In this document: in pieces, positions 1-9,458 of the stretch | Numbering within the stretch: position 1 is the stretch's first letter | How the letters are laid out: the number at the start of each line of letters is the position of its first letter | NCBI GenBank assembly: GCA_964059195.1 | Contig: CAXKWD010000007.1 | Coordinates: forward strand, 1,240,001-1,304,000 | Source of the DNA: Ectobius pallidus | Taxonomy: Eukaryota > Arthropoda > Insecta > Blattodea > Ectobiidae | DNA: 64,000 nucleotides | Reading direction: 5' to 3' | Notes under the pieces: generated by a model | Told to the model about the DNA's origin: nothing | The model's input: the letters and a program-made list of their open reading frames with translations, nothing else | The model's database searches: none | Translations under genes and position numbers: made by a program

Positions 1-288
1 TTGTGTCATCCAGAGCTTATCCTATTATCCCTTGTCAATTCCTCTTTCTCCCAATCACAGTCATTTTCTACTGTCACAGTTCTTACTTGTTCTATTCCTA
101 CCCTCGCATTAAAATCTCCAACAATAATAAACTGCATACTTGGATACCTCTGCTTTAAGTCACTAATTCCTTAGTGCTTTAAATAGATTTGCATTATAAC
201 ATTCCGATGCTTCAGGAGGCCTTTACACAACTCGCTATTTCCCACCTTCCTTATCTTTACCCATAACACTTCCTTGGCAGTGGCGGCT
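1..288 (-). pseudogene. LINE apurinic-type endonuclease fragment
   Basis: Read on the minus strand, about 90 codons give a segment containing I-I-V-G-D-F-N-A-R-V-G. This is the catalytic GDFN motif of the AP-type endonuclease domain at the N-terminus of non-LTR retrotransposon ORF2. The reading ends at a stop near position 3 and an in-frame stop lies just upstream of the ISDLKQRYP stretch, so the copy is decayed. It also runs off the window edge, and reverse transcriptase motifs are not visible. The upstream edge is near 288, where different sequence (a GTGGCGGCTCGTGG motif) begins. Domain identity rests on the GDFN motif and its context; the clade is not determined. Confidence 0.65.
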
Positions 289-1538
289 CGTGGCCGGAAA
301 ATTAGGTGAAGAGAAAAATTGCCACATGCTTATGTTAATAACCGAACACACCTATGTCTTGCATACCAAATCAATTCTTCGATAGTCCTATAAGGCTGCA
401 AACTTGTCGGTGATGTCATCATAGAATGACTACTTTTCTTCTAGCTGCAGTAGAAGTTCTTTCTGAATTGAAATATTCGCTAAACAAGTTACTTGGCAGA
501 TTAGTTAGTATCTGGCAACATTTTTGATCCTTCATTTAGTAGGCCTACGTCGTGATCTGACAGCTGGCACAATAATGATTTGATTTTAAACAATGCGGGT
601 AAGCATGTAGTTATTATTTATATAATCTGATACATTTTATTCATGGAATACTTTTAATAAATCCCACTCGGGATTATGATTTTCATGAGATAAATTCGAT
701 CCTGCTTCTCCATCGTGAATCTATCAATGTTTAACGTAATTATTATTCTCCTAATCAGATTATTCAGAATATTCTATTCATGCGATGCGGACTTGATATT
801 GACTAATAATCTTTAGCAATGCCTCGGATATCGACCAATGACTGTTGTTTATCTTGTAAGTTAATATGCTTGCAAGGGTCGGAAAGATGCAATTTTATCT
901 GATAAACTTCAGTGATTTATATGTCACATGTCATATGATTACCTATGAAAAAATATGCATTGTAGGAATGAAACATCGTGATCCAGCGATGCCGTCCTAT
1001 GGCGTCCTATTGGTGACAATCTCTGAAGCTGGTTCAGTGTTGTGACACGTGACAGTGGCCTTTCATCACAGTACACAGTAGTCTTGGTATATGGTGACAC
1101 ACATTAAATAAATTAACTTCTAGGCTCATCCCTATGCCTCACTTTTGAGCTAATAGAATCGTACACCTATAAATAAGATTTTTTTTGTGTTAATGATATT
1201 TAATTTTATGAGGAAGAATCCAAGCTTCTCTACTGTTCATGTTTCAATGAAGTATATGGTTGTTTAAAACACCTTTCAGATAATTAATTGGAATTTTTTT
1301 TTAAATAAAAATTCTAGCTCTTTAGAGTCTATGCAAATCGTGTAGAAATTTTAAACAAAATTGTTAGAGTCATTTCTGAAGTGAAACTTCTTTAGCCGCG
1401 GTAGGGGTAAATCCAGAGCTTGTGTCACGCTCAAAAACCGTCACGAAATTAGTGAGGTGTGATGGAACGGACTGCACAGAAAACAAACAACTCAATGATT
1501 AGGAGTAATCAACTGCTATCCAATTTAAAGGACAAAAT
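289..1538. other. AT-rich tract, no gene seen
   Basis: No open frame with a recognisable product was seen on either strand. The left edge carries AGTGGCGGCTCGTGG, which resembles a DNA transposon terminus, but no matching opposite end was found here. Confidence 0.5.
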
Positions 1539-2480
1539 AAAATACTCAAAGGGGAAAAATATCCAAAATTGAAAAAATTAAAGATTAAAAAATCCAAAAT
1601 CCAAAATTGAAAAATCTAAAATTTCAAAATTAAAAAACCAAAATACAAAATTAAAAATAAAAAAATAAAAAATTCAAAAGAATCAAACTTTAAAAAATTC
1701 AAAATTTCAAAATTAAAAAATTGAAAGATACAAAACTAAAAATTCCAAAAAATAAACATTTCAAGGATCCAAAAATTAAAAATCCAAAATTCCAAAATTA
1801 AAAATTAAAAAATAAAAAATCAAAAATTAAAAAATCCAAATTTTCAAAATTTAAAAAATAACATCTAAAATTTAAAAATTAATTAAAAATTTAAAAAACC
1901 CAAAAATTAAAAATTAAAAAAACGAAAATCCAAAATGGGAAAAATCTAAAAATCCAAAATTTAAAAAAAACGAAAATACAAAATTAAAAGATACAAAAAA
2001 TAAAAAATTCATAGAAGCAAAGTTTAAAAAATTCAAAATTCCAAAATTTAAAAATTTAAAGATCCAAAATTTAAAAATCCAATATTTAAAACATTTAAAA
2101 AAAACGAAAATCCAAAATTTAAAAATCCAAAAAGTAAACATTTCAAAGATCCAAAATTTAAAAACCCAAAATGAAAAAATCCAAAATTAAAAAAATTCGA
2201 AATTTAAAAAATTAAAAATTAAAAAATCCAAATTTCCAAAATTTAAAACATAAAATTAAAAACCCCAAATTTCCAAAATTTAAAAAACCAAAAATCCAAA
2301 ATTTAAAAATCCAAAATATAAAAAATTCAAAGATCGAAAATTTTAAAAATCCACAGTTAAAAAACTCATAGATCCAAAGTTAAAAAATCCAAAATCCAAC
2401 ATTAAAAAATTCCCAAAACCCAATATTCATTAATGCAAAATTGAAAAAAAAATTCAATAAAGGAAATTGAAAAAGTAGAA
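1539..2480. repeat. A-rich degenerate simple repeat
   Basis: About 940 bp are built almost wholly from short variants of AAAATCCAAAATTTAAAAA, roughly 9-14 bp periods, with G very rare on the plus strand. Units drift in length and interrupt each other, so it looks like an old expanded low-complexity repeat rather than a clean tandem array. The open frame on the opposite strand (1914-2141) is only phenylalanine/leucine/asparagine low complexity and is not a gene. Confidence 0.85.
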
Positions 2481-3939
2481 TTAAAACAAGTTTCACTTTT
2501 GTCGCGTGGCGTTCCACGCACACTTTTTTTAATAAAATCGTGAAGAATGTAAGTCTGTTCTAACCTCGCCCAAAGATGAAAGCCTTAAAAGCCTGAGTTT
2601 GTACAAACGATAGCTGGCTTATAACTACCCTTCAAAGTATAAGGATACCGTATAAAAGAAGAAAAAGTCGTCAATATCCCCAGAAGATATCTAATCGAAA
2701 TACGTTTTATTTATACAAGATGTTTAGTTCTCAAGCCACCCAGATACGTTCCTGTAAATATTATTGGACAGAGGAGAATTCAAAACAGGTATTTATGTTA
2801 AAAACATTGATTTCGAACATTTATTACCTTTGGTACGGGTAGAGGAAGTGAAATTGGTGCTTTGTTATTAATGGAGCTATTAGCAGAGGAGTAGGTTTGA
2901 AACCCGCCAAACACTGTCATTTACAATCGTAGCAGCTTGCTGTGGTAACCGCGCGCCATCATGAAGCCGAAGGACGACACGCTCTATATTCAAGTGCAAA
3001 GGTCTCAACAAGGAGCTGGACTCCTTCATGGGTAGTCTGATCCCCTCAGCATGGATGTGGGATAAGTGAGAAAAATGCTGTCCAAACGCCATTGTAATTT
3101 TTTTACAAAAACTTGTGAGTGGACTGTTTCAAAAACTAATTTTAGTTTTAATGTAGAGTTTAAAAATAATTATAGGCTACTGATGATATTACATTTTGTC
3201 TCATTAAATGTGCAGACTTAATTAATTTAGTTGGTATTACACAGTTCTCTCAACTTTTAATTTTTAATGTACCTATTTATTGAAACTGGAAATGTTGACG
3301 GTATCGAGTACCGATGAAAAAATCAGGTATCGGTATCGAGTATTGAGAAAATCTGGTATCGGCCCATCACTAATCAAAAGCCAACTGGATCTTGCTCCTT
3401 TATTGACGAGAAAGCAAGCCAAGGCTCCAAGACAACACAGAGCCTAGTTCACCACCACAGTCACGTGAAACCCAAAAACTTTATTGCCGATATTTTTGGC
3501 TTCCGGGTAACAGGAACTCTATTATTTTAAATGTACAGGCCTACGTAATGTTTAAATATTTGGAAAATTGCTGAGCAAGACTATTACAGAAAGTACCCAC
3601 ACTGCATAATTCTGTACAAATTCATTGTTTGAATAACTACCTATCTGAAACTAGCATGACATCACGTGACTAATTATGTAAGATGGCGGATATTGTGAAA
3701 TAAAAAATGAGGAGCAGGGAAATGAGGGAAAATCAGATGGAAACATCACCATTATAATTCCTAAATCCAAATAAAGTAGGCTAAGTTTTACTTTAACTCT
3801 TTTGAGCCCTGCAATTCATCCAATTAATATTAGGCCTATATCATATTTGATTAACCAATTCAGCTTTTATTATAAAATAATAAAACATTAGTAGGAAAAC
3901 TTTATTTTGTGTTTAAAAACGAACGAGACGTTATTTATC
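2481..3939. other. Anonymous intergenic DNA
   Basis: No convincing gene. A short stretch at about 2935-3090 is GC-richer than its surroundings and open on the minus strand (70 codons), and the plus strand also has an open segment across an in-frame stop. Neither was recognised. A decayed exon or pseudogene is possible but unsupported. Confidence 0.4.
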
Positions 3940-4115
3940 TGGCCGAGATGGTTGGCCAACTTGAGTTTGATTTTTTCATGGTTCCCCAGGGAGTCTCGAA
4001 TTGGATATCTACTTAATATGTCTCATCGCCGCCATTTCGTCCTGTATCATATTTATTAACATTCAATATCAGTTAAAATTAACAAAAAACGCATCAACAA
4101 TAGCATGGCCTACTG
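3940..4115 (+). repeat. SINE fragment (copy 1)
   Basis: The segment TCATGGTTCCCCAGGGAGTC, the following GAATTGGATATCTACTTA, and the CGCCGCCATTTCGTCCTGTAT block match, with scattered changes, the body of the tRNA-like SINE at 41312-41560 (TCATGGTTTCCTCAGTCG, GAATTGGATATTTACTTA, CCCGCTATTTCATCTTGTGT). The 5' tRNA-like part is only partly preserved here (GGCCGAGATGGTTGG near 3942). The open frame at 4001-4198 falls in this repeat and is not treated as a gene. Confidence 0.65.
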
Positions 4116-4251
4116 GAAATAGACAGATAACCTCGGTGTTCAAAGATATACAAATACCGCTGAATTTAAAAAAAAATGTAAAAGATATTTTTTCGTAACA
4201 CATTTTAACACTTTTAAGAGAGAATTGCAGCTTGTTCTTTATGTTATTACT

Positions 4252-4257
4252 TTTATT
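4252..4257 (-). terminator. Polyadenylation signal of secreted Cys-rich gene 1
   Basis: TTTATT on the plus strand is AATAAA on the minus strand, about 62 bp beyond the stop codon of the 4319-4717 gene. This spacing is normal for a short 3' UTR. No cDNA evidence is available here. Confidence 0.55.
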
Positions 4258-4318
4258 TATAGCAAACATTTGAATAAATACAACAGAAACATGGTTTTAT
4301 AAGCAACACACCGTCCGT

Positions 4319-4717
4319 TCATTTGTCCTCTCCCACTCCACCTTCATCGCTTTCCTTCCCGTCTCCCCCACCATTCTCTTCTCCATCGCTTTGCTCTCCA
4401 CCTTCGTCGTCCACCGGTCCTTCAGAACCTTGGATCTGCTCGTCCAGGAGCTTCCAGATCAAGGGTTCGATATCCTCCAGCCACTTGAAGATCTGCTCGG
4501 CGTATTCTTGGTCGATGAGGTCTCGGGTGTGGTTGCTGAACTCTGACGTACAGTCGAGACCTGCGCACTCGGCGTCCGCCTCGCACGTGGCATTCACCAG
4601 ACACGTGAACTCGTCGTTCCCATCCTGTTTCTTCAAGCAGATATCTTGATAGCACTCGTAGTCCTGGGTCAGAACGCCACGAGCGGCCACCAGCACCACA
4701 AGCGACAACAACCACAT
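4319..4717 (-). CDS. Small secreted cysteine-rich protein, acidic tail (paralogue 1)
   Basis: A 132-residue protein. The start is the second Met of the open frame (which could extend 17 codons upstream to 4768), because it follows an initiator element and gives a classical signal peptide, MWLLSLVVLVAARGVLTQ, with mature start Asp19-Tyr-Glu-Cys. Mature part: six cysteines at residues 22, 27, 39, 45, 51 and 56 (C-x4-C-x11-C-x5-C-x5-C-x4-C), possible N-glycosylation at Asn42 and Asn62, a Leu/Trp-rich segment near 75-95 that may be helical, then a strongly acidic Gly/Asp/Glu tail from about 98 to the end. It is homologous to the protein at 31880-32212: same signal length, same QDY-x-CY start, same CAG-x-[DE]-C block. 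Six cysteines could form three disulfides. No known family was recognised. It is GC-rich against AT-rich flanks and intronless as read. Function unknown; a secreted role is inferred only from the signal peptide. Confidence 0.75.
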   Translation of the reverse strand: MWLLSLVVLVAARGVLTQDYECYQDICLKKQDGNDEFTCLVNATCEADAECAGLDCTSEFSNHTRDLIDQEYAEQIFKWLEDIEPLIWKLLDEQIQGSEGPVDDEGGEQSDGEENGGGDGKESDEGGVGEDK

Positions 4718-4726
4718 CGCGAAGAC

Positions 4727-4765
4727 AAATGAGCGCTGGCAATTTCCACTATCTGTTATAATATA
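4727..4765 (-). promoter_or_regulatory. TATA box and initiator of secreted Cys-rich gene 1
   Basis: On the minus strand TATATTATAA (4765-4756) is followed by TCATTT (4732-4727), which matches the arthropod initiator TCA-K-T-Y. The TATAA core lies about 30 bp from the initiator A at 4730, the standard distance. The first ATG after the initiator is at 4717, giving an inferred 5' UTR of only about 13 bases. It supports the internal Met as start, since the upstream in-frame Met would lie before the predicted transcript start. Confidence 0.6.
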
Positions 4766-4768
4766 CAC

Positions 4769-5190
4769 TTAGATCGCCCAGCCGTGACCACAGCGATACG
4801 AACCGAGGTCCCATGGGTGGGTGTTGATAACCTTGTCGGTATCAAGGATTCGTGCAATCACCTGTGCGTCATAACGGTACGCGTTAACATTAGTAATAAT
4901 ATTATTCCGCAGGTGAAGAGATTAAAAACATAGCATTTTACAATATTGCTTACTAGCAGGTGCCAGCGATTATTGACTTATCTGCTAGATGTTTTATTTA
5001 AATAAATTTTTTAACACTGACGTCATTTTTACATAAACTATGTACTTTTATTCTTAATTATATTGTTTTTCCGTAACAAATATAAACAATAAAACGAATC
5101 CTATGCTGTCATATGGGCATACAGATTCGAAATGAAACGTTTAAAACGTACCACAGATTCATGAACCTTAGACAAATCATGCGTAAACAA
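4769..5190. other. Anonymous AT-rich DNA
   Basis: Upstream flank of the secreted gene. Nothing further recognised. Confidence 0.4.
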
Positions 5191-5400
5191 TTACAACGTT
5201 TGATAATTAAAACGCTTCGAGGTGCATTTCACGATTAAAGTGCGCCGCCGGATAAAAACAAACTCAGATTCGAGTTCCCTAAAGTGAGTTTCGACTAAAT
5301 CATTCAATGCTTTCCCATTTAGGCGTGCTTTCACGATCCCTGTAAAGAAAATATCTCTGCGAGTCATAAACAAGTGATTCAAGTAGAGCGGGTTAACAAA
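5191..5400 (-). repeat. Diverged Helitron-family relic
   Basis: The minus-strand frame reads ALNDLVETHF...LESEFVFIRRRTLIVKC, clearly related to the internal peptide of the Helitron at 10093-10754 (TLFDLDETHY...LESEVAFTRRRYLIVVC) and to the same stretch in the Helitron at 23008-23413. Neither Helitron terminus was identified, so the limits are approximate. It is old repeat sequence, not a host gene. Confidence 0.55.
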
Positions 5401-5551
5401 TAAAAGCGATCAACAAATAGATGTGTGGCATTGCGAAAAATCATTTCAGCTTTGCTCTTTTCTTCTCGCTTGCTATGACACCTCACTTGAAAATATCTGG
5501 CGTTGGATTTACACGGAAACTAAAGCTCCAATATTACATTAGATTTGGACA

Positions 5552-6343
5552 TTGAACTTACTTAAATTTGTATTAAAAATTAAACAGACAATTTTCGTGT
5601 TTGAGCGAAGTTTTGGTTACGCTAATACAGGCATGGAAAATGTAAAAGAATGGTTCGATTCTAACCTTCTGTCACTAAACGTGGATAAATCAACATTGGT
5701 TCCTTTCTCATTAACATCTACTGGTCAGATAGCGCGGGAAAAATGTACAAATTTAAATTTAATAATACATAATTGTAATTTTGATGTGAATTGTAAATGC
5801 TTACCACTGAAAGAAACAGCCGTTGTGAAATATTTGGGTATTTTTATTGATCAACACCTTAAATTGTCTCACCATGTTAACTACATCTGTAATAGACTAC
5901 GCCGAACAATTCATAAATTTGTCATTTTACGCCACTGTATGCCCATTACTGTTTTACGTTCCGTTTATCTAGCACTTTTCCAGTCTATTATCCAATATGG
6001 CATTCTCGCCTGGGGAGGATTGGCGAAAACTACCCTTAAGCCCCTCTGCCTTTTACAAAAAAGAATAATAAAAATCTGTCTAAGAAAACACATTGATTAC
6101 CCAACTAGCCTAATATTTTCGGAATTTAATGTTTTTAGTTTGGACCAAATTTACAAATTTTCTATATTAAAATATTTTCACAAACATCGTACAAAATACT
6201 CTTCCAGTGATCATATCTACAAAACTAGACGAAATACTAATTTACTCCTATTAGAACCCAAATGTCTCACATCGGCAGGATTAAAGCATAGCATTAATTT
6301 TGGACCGCGCTTCTATAACTCAATTATCAGAAAAAAATCCTGA
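5552..6343 (+). pseudogene. Non-LTR reverse transcriptase, C-terminal part
   Basis: An uninterrupted 263-codon frame covers only the end of the reverse transcriptase: the SLNVDKS segment after the missing catalytic motifs, the KYLGIFIDQHLKLSHHV block of the thumb region, then SIIQYGILAWGG and LQKRIIKICL, all typical of the last third of LINE ORF2 in the Jockey/CR1 group. The palm motifs (FADD/YADD, GxPQG) are absent, so this is a 5'-truncated insertion. The related minus-strand fragment at 8556-8872 has the same blocks. The listed start is merely the first Met of a truncated frame. Confidence 0.8.
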
Positions 6344-6772
6344 TCTCTCAGCATACTCCACTGTTAAATTTAATAGATATGTAAAGAATTTTTTGTAATT
6401 TTTTAGCTTTTAAGTAATTTTTGTTTAATTCCTTTTATGTATTTATGTTTAATATTTTGTTTTACTTTCTTTTTTAGTTAAGCACATTATACACTCTATT
6501 TCTTTGTCTCTCCTCTTTCTTCACTTTGATATTTTTGAAACGGCACCCGAGCACGAGCAGTCTTGCTCATTCGGGTGTATTACTAAATTTAATACTTCTT
6601 GTGAAGATATAGCCTATATTTCTTTTCCTCTTTTTAAATAGTAGTTGTAGTTAATTTTGAAATTTGAAAATTACTTTATTTTACTTGTATAAATATGTAT
6701 TTGTATTTGTATTTGAAATTCTATGTAATAATGTAAATAAATGTAAATGTAAAATTAAATGTAAATATAGGA
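6344..6772 (+). mobile_element. 3' end of the same LINE with microsatellite-like tail
   Basis: Directly after the reverse transcriptase stop comes an AT-rich 3' UTR. It contains a stem-loop at 6543-6577 (CACCCGA and GAGCA pairing with TGCTC and TCGGGTG) and ends in repeated ATGTAAATAAATGTAAATG words, the usual short-repeat tail of Jockey/CR1-type LINEs. The hairpin probably helps the element's own reverse transcriptase find its RNA; this is inference from other LINEs. Confidence 0.65.
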
Positions 6773-7308
6773 TTGTAGGCAGACTGGGCATTTAGCTAAG
6801 TAAACCTCTTTATGCCACGAGAGATTGAGAAGTAAATTTATTTGATGAAACTCGTAAACTCAAGTGGGATTTATTAAGACTATTCCATGAATTAAATGTA
6901 AAGGATTATATTATAAATAATAATTATTTAAAAGGACGTTAATTTTCTACCAGCTGTGATATCACGGCATACTAAATAACCAGTAATGAACAGTCGATAA
7001 ATCGATTCGAGTTACCAGGTTCTAACCACTGCTACCAATAGTGCATATGAAAAATAGTTAACCTCATTATAAAATAATGTGTTTTTATTATGTTCAGCGG
7101 CAGCATCTGATGTATTAATCACTGCATACTGACACCTACGTTTCCAGTAATGAGCTACCGTTTTATCAGATAAAACTGCATCTGTGTGTTCATAGCAAGC
7201 ATATTATAAGATAAACGATCGTGATTGATCGATATCTGAGGCATTGCTAAATTCTATTGGTCAATATCAAATACACATCATACGAATGGAATAGTCCTAT
7301 GTGTTATT
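6773..7308. other. Anonymous intergenic DNA
   Basis: No gene or named element recognised. Confidence 0.4.
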
Positions 7309-8404
7309 AAGTTGTGTCGTGGGCGGGAAAATCTCTGTTCTCCTGTCTGTCTGTCTGTCCGTGTGTCTGTATACGCGATAACTCAAATACGCTTTATCGG
7401 ATTTCTATGAAACTTGATATACGTATTTATAACATCCATGGGAAGAAGCTTATTGATTTGGGACCAAATCGGTTGACCGGTACCGGAATAACGAGTAATT
7501 AACGGTCACATCTATTAAAACGTAATCTGCGTCTCCGAAGACTGGAAGCATTTTGATTGACTCACGGACAGCCAATCAGCGACCGAGCTCCCGTAACTAA
7601 TGTAAACAAGACACGTTCAGATGTATCAGTTTCTGTAATTAGAAATAATTGGTGAAATTACTTATTAAAGAGCATGCTTTCATTTCCAAAAGTTCTTTCC
7701 AGCTGGTACTTTACATAAATTATATTATTCCTCCATTTGACAACATACAAACACAATATTAATTTTATATTGGGTACACTATAATATTCTACGACAATAT
7801 TGCATGGCTCACCATCTCCTAAACATAAAGTATCATATTGTTGATCGCTTATCTAACCGTTGAGTAATTAAATCCAGCGGCTGATGATAAAATATTGTGC
7901 ATTCTATCAAAATGTACGGCAACCAATTTCTACATTATATGCCTATTTTCTTGTGAGTATTTTCAGTTTAAACGTTCCTGTGCAAGCATCAAATAATAAC
8001 ACGTTAAAATACATAATAGGCTACAGGATAATTATAAACGATTAAAATGAATAGGGCTAAGATATCGAGATATTAAATTAACATATTTGCACAACAATAT
8101 TATTGAACAATGTAGATTTCTAAATCTGTTCAAGTCAATTGAGTGTGCGTCTCTTGAATTTGTCCACTGCATGCGATGCCACTGTTTACATTGGACATGA
8201 AATAATTAAACCCTGTAGGATACACTGTGATGCTATTTTTCAAACTTGTATTTGGATAAATTAACCTTCACGGCAACAAGACAGCTGTACTGTGAGTGTT
8301 CCTGAACACTCCAGAAAAACTTATTTTCTGCATATCATAATTGCAATTATAATCGATTCAAGAAAAACATACTGGCACTTTGTTATATCAGTTTACCTGA
8401 TTTT
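7309..8404 (+). mobile_element. Helentron-like (HINE-type) element, atypical copy
   Basis: The 5' part (7309-7510) has the TTATTAAG start, CTGTCTGTCTGTCTGTCCGT and one internal unit (AACTCAAATACGCTTTATCGG ... GACCGGTACCGGAATAA). The 3' part (about 8315-8404) has TGCATATCATAATTGC, CATACTGGCACTT and the terminal hairpin ATCAGTTTACCTGAT at 8387-8401. The interior between 7520 and 8310 is unlike the other copies, so this is either one element with a different interior or two fragments in the same orientation. The 5' inverted repeat is degraded. Confidence 0.55.
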
Positions 8405-8555
8405 ATTTCTTCTTGTATTGTAGCTGTGTGGATCAGATACGTGTACATTTCGGTAATTGAGAAAGCATTTTAGAAATGTGAGTAGTCATAACTTTAAAAT
8501 CGGGATGTAACAGTTCTGTTGCGTGCTCTATAGGCTTTTTTTTTAACAAACTTTT

Positions 8556-8872
8556 ATTGTTCTCTTCTGTATTAGATTCCGATGTGCCTCTTCCTCCTCG
8601 CCCATGATACCGAATTGGATGATACATTTTAATAGAGCTATGTAGAATATCCGTAAGTCTTCAGTCGGTAAATATCGTCTTAGACTGACAAACTTGTACA
8701 ATTTTTTTCGTAGTCTGGTACATAGATATGTTTTGTGGGATTTCGTATGACAATCTATAATAATACCAAGATCTTTGACCTGATTTGTTTCCTTCACAGC
8801 TTGGCAGGCACATGAGTCAGATTCACAACAGTTGGTATCATGGATTCTTAAGCACAAGAGAATGGAACACAT
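8556..8872 (-). pseudogene. Decayed LINE reverse transcriptase fragment
   Basis: The minus frame reads AVKETNQVKDLGIIIDCHTK..., then LCTRLRKKLYKFVSLRRYLP and IIQFGI, matching the AVVKYLGIFIDQHLK, NRLRRTIHKFVILRHCMP and IIQYGILAWGG blocks of the LINE at 5552-6343 in order. About 100 codons survive, lacking the catalytic palm. Frame damage is evident around the WGG region, where a run of acidic codons replaces it. Confidence 0.7.
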
Positions 8873-8885
8873 TTTGTTTTACCTA

Positions 8886-9458
8886 TATTTAAAGTCAAAA
8901 TTTACAAGGTAATTTCATCAATCTTCCACTTAATGTGTCTCTTATTCCCCAGGGGCTGATCTAGACATTCGTTGTGATGGACGTCTTACAGCCACTCAAA
9001 TTAATCTGCACCTCCTTTCACCGCTCACCTACGCCGAGCGTTGTTCATAGGCTGTAATGTAAACTCATAGCAATAAGAAATTACCTCACACAGGTTTGGT
9101 GTGAAACACAAAATATCAGGAGATTCAATGCTAACTTTATATAAAGAGAAAAGCCAGAAGAAACCAGAAGCATCGGAAAGTTTCCGTGCATGTGCAGACA
9201 ATATTGACTGTAGACTCTGTGGCCTAGCAGGAGGAGATACAGACTGGATCTCAGCCTGGTCAAAGGCACGGGCTTATTTGACTGTGATGCATGAGGCAAA
9301 CCATACAGTATCATATGAGTGCATCAATCAAATTTTGGGGGCTTATGAGCATTTCATTGCAATTTGCGAAGTCGTTCAGAACACATAATATATTTACAAA
9401 GCACAAGCTGAAACACACTAGACACATTTATAAATTCTCGAACACTATAAATAATAAA
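8886..9458. other. Anonymous DNA with a 95-codon open frame
   Basis: The plus frame at 9101-9388 encodes a Cys/Ala-containing stretch of unknown identity (ADNIDCRLCGLAGG...). It has no signal peptide and no domain I recognise, and the opposite strand is open over much of the same interval. It could be an exon, a TE relic or chance. Not called as a gene. Confidence 0.3.

Noticed and set aside
282..300. DNA transposon end AGTGGCGGCTCGTGG (also a similar GTGGCGGCCATGCCC at 22677)
   Set aside because: No inverted partner or target duplication found in the window.
2880..3092. 70-codon minus frame with normal-looking composition
   Set aside because: No domain recognised; the opposite strand is also open over most of it. 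It could be an exon relic but nothing supports a call.
4323..4649. 108-codon plus-strand frame, Ser/Pro-rich
   Set aside because: It is the antisense shadow of the acidic tail of the secreted protein at 4319-4717.
9101..9388. 95-codon plus frame with several cysteines
   Set aside because: No signal peptide, no recognised domain, overlapping open minus frame; lies between two transposable elements.
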